Shown here in pieces: positions 4,721 through 5,550 of a stretch of DNA of 5,550 nt; positions within the stretch are counted from its first letter, which is position 1, and each line of letters begins with the position of its first letter. The notes below the pieces were generated by a model that searched no databases, was not told where the DNA came from, and saw nothing but the letters and a program-made list of their open reading frames with translations. The stretch is from Bacillota bacterium (GTDB lineage Bacteria; Bacillota; Clostridia; Christensenellales; CAG-138), in assembly GCA_023395595.1 (NCBI GenBank), contig JAEWYO010000084.1:1-5550 (forward strand). The letters are read 5' to 3'. The translations under genes and the position numbers were made by a program.

Positions 4721-5158
4721 ATGCGGCAGGAGATGATCGATGCCATATGGGCACTGCGCAACAAGAGCACATCCGCTTATCTTTCCTATGTGGACAACGA
4801 GGGGTATCCTGTCACAAAAGCGATGCTCGTTCTGGAGCACGAGAGCCTTGGCATCCAGCTTTTTTCGATAAATACTTCTTCCGGAAAAGTTTCTGCGATA
4901 GTAAACAATCCCAAAGTTGCGGTCTATTACTGTGAGCCGGGCAGTTTTCAGGGAGCCCTGTTTGTAGGAGATATGTCTGTTTGCATGGACGCAGAGACAA
5001 AGGAGTTACTGTGGAGAGAGGGATTCGAACAGTATTATCCAAAAGGCGTCTCCGACCCGGATTACTGCGTGCTAAAGCTAGCTGCACACCGTGTAAGCTA
5101 TTATCATGGGCTACAACAGACAACGTTTGAAATACGCGACGGAGAGATTCAGGATTAA
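4721..5158 (+). CDS. Pyridoxamine 5'-phosphate oxidase-like FMN-binding protein
   Basis: This 145-residue protein has the size and pattern of the small split-barrel flavoproteins of the PNPOx-like/general stress protein group. STSAYLSYVDNEGYPVTKAM (residues 16-35) is the first strand pair, SSGKVSAIVNNPKVAVYY (53-70) the typical phosphate-side segment, and FVGDMSVCMDAETKELLW (81-98) with YYPKGVSDPDYCVLKL (105-120) the C-terminal half. Members bind FMN or F420 and reduce varied substrates; true pyridoxamine phosphate oxidases are longer, so this is not expected to be PdxH. GGAGG at 4706-4710 lies ten bases before the ATG. The gene starts 28 bp after the acetyltransferase with no terminator between, so the two are likely co-transcribed. 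The substrate is unknown. Confidence 0.88.
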   Translation: MRQEMIDAIWALRNKSTSAYLSYVDNEGYPVTKAMLVLEHESLGIQLFSINTSSGKVSAIVNNPKVAVYYCEPGSFQGALFVGDMSVCMDAETKELLWREGFEQYYPKGVSDPDYCVLKLAAHRVSYYHGLQQTTFEIRDGEIQD

Positions 5159-5204
5159 AAAGTCTCAATAAAGAGCCAATAAAAAGATAGAAAAGGAGAC
5201 AGAG

Positions 5205-5550
5205 ATGAAACGACTGGCAGTAAGACTGATGGCGGGGCTCCTGCTCCTAATGCTAACGGCATGCGGTGCATCAGCACCGGAAGAAAGCGTTGCGGCTCCA
5301 ACGAGCGACATGGCGGTGACACCTGACACGGGAACCGCAATTACCGATCTGGATGGGCTGGTTGCATCGCTCAAGGATTCGTCTGTCACTCGTGCGCATA
5401 TCACCACCGATCTGACCATTGCACCGGAAAGCGACGAGAGCTTTGAGCGGGAAGGGTTTGTACTGACCATTGACGAAGGCGTTACGGTCACGATTGGCGA
5501 CTTTTTTACGCCGGTATTCTTTGGCTCCGAAACCGAAGCAGGAATTGTAA
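5205..5550 (+). CDS. Putative lipoprotein, 3' end outside the window
   Basis: The first 115 residues of a larger protein are visible before the window ends with the frame open. AAGGAG (5193-5198) lies six bases before the ATG. The N-terminus is a textbook lipoprotein signal: MKR, hydrophobic residues 8-17, and lipobox LTAC with the lipidated Cys at position 20. A low-complexity Ser/Ala/Pro/Glu/Thr linker follows to about residue 45. From about residue 46 the sequence (DLDGLVASLKDSSVTRAHITTDLTI, then VLTIDEGVTVTIGDFF) alternates short hydrophobic strands and turns in a way that recalls the beginning of a right-handed parallel beta-helix. That fold call is a guess from pattern only. The gene begins 46 bp after the flavin-protein gene with no hairpin between, so it may be the third gene of that transcript. 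It should be exported and anchored to a membrane surface. Confidence 0.8.
   Translation, partial: MKRLAVRLMAGLLLLMLTACGASAPEESVAAPTSDMAVTPDTGTAITDLDGLVASLKDSSVTRAHITTDLTIAPESDESFEREGFVLTIDEGVTVTIGDFFTPVFFGSETEAGIV

Overview
The window reads as chromosomal DNA of a low-to-moderate GC member of the Firmicutes. Supporting signs are strong AAGGAGG-type ribosome binding sites, ordinary sigma-A-like promoters, a short Cro/CI regulator paired with a small membrane protein, and a 5S rRNA tail of the AGAGTAGG type. A Negativicutes host (Selenomonas and relatives) is my best guess from the overall flavour, but nothing in the window proves it.

Bases 1-597 hold no credible gene. They contain two colinear copies of a repeat of about 180 bp. 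Each copy has a GC-rich 5' part with a small hairpin, then a 28-base segment that looks like the 3' end of 5S rRNA, then a near-perfect long palindrome that looks like a terminator. The stems of the two copies differ in sequence but remain fully paired. A possible third, inverted and decayed tail lies at 481-494. Next comes a hairpin that probably ends the leftward operon.

Bases 598-1340 form a leftward two-gene operon: a 70-residue Cro/CI-type regulator followed, 6 bp later, by a 145-residue four-helix membrane protein. A good promoter is visible, with a palindrome over its transcription start and a related inverted repeat just upstream of its -35 box, which suggests autoregulation. Rightward from 1545 there is an unrecognised 82-residue exported or membrane-anchored small protein followed by a clear terminator.

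Bases 1861-3839 carry a monocistronic-looking gene for a 629-residue membrane-anchored nucleotide-sugar 4,6-dehydratase of the CapD/WbpM/PglF family. It is the likely entry enzyme to a rare sugar for surface polysaccharide or glycan, yet no glycosyltransferases lie beside it here. A tRNA-Ser(CGA) gene with its own promoter and terminator follows at 4025-4112.

Bases 4201-5550 run rightward: a GNAT acetyltransferase, a pyridoxamine-phosphate-oxidase-like flavin protein 28 bp later, and the start of a lipoprotein cut off by the window end. The first two probably share a transcript; the lipoprotein may join them.

The genes themselves are ordinary families. The least explained parts are the 5S-tail repeat pair at the left end and the palindrome-flanked promoter of the regulator operon. 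I did not find convincing evidence of a new defence, mobile or biosynthetic system.
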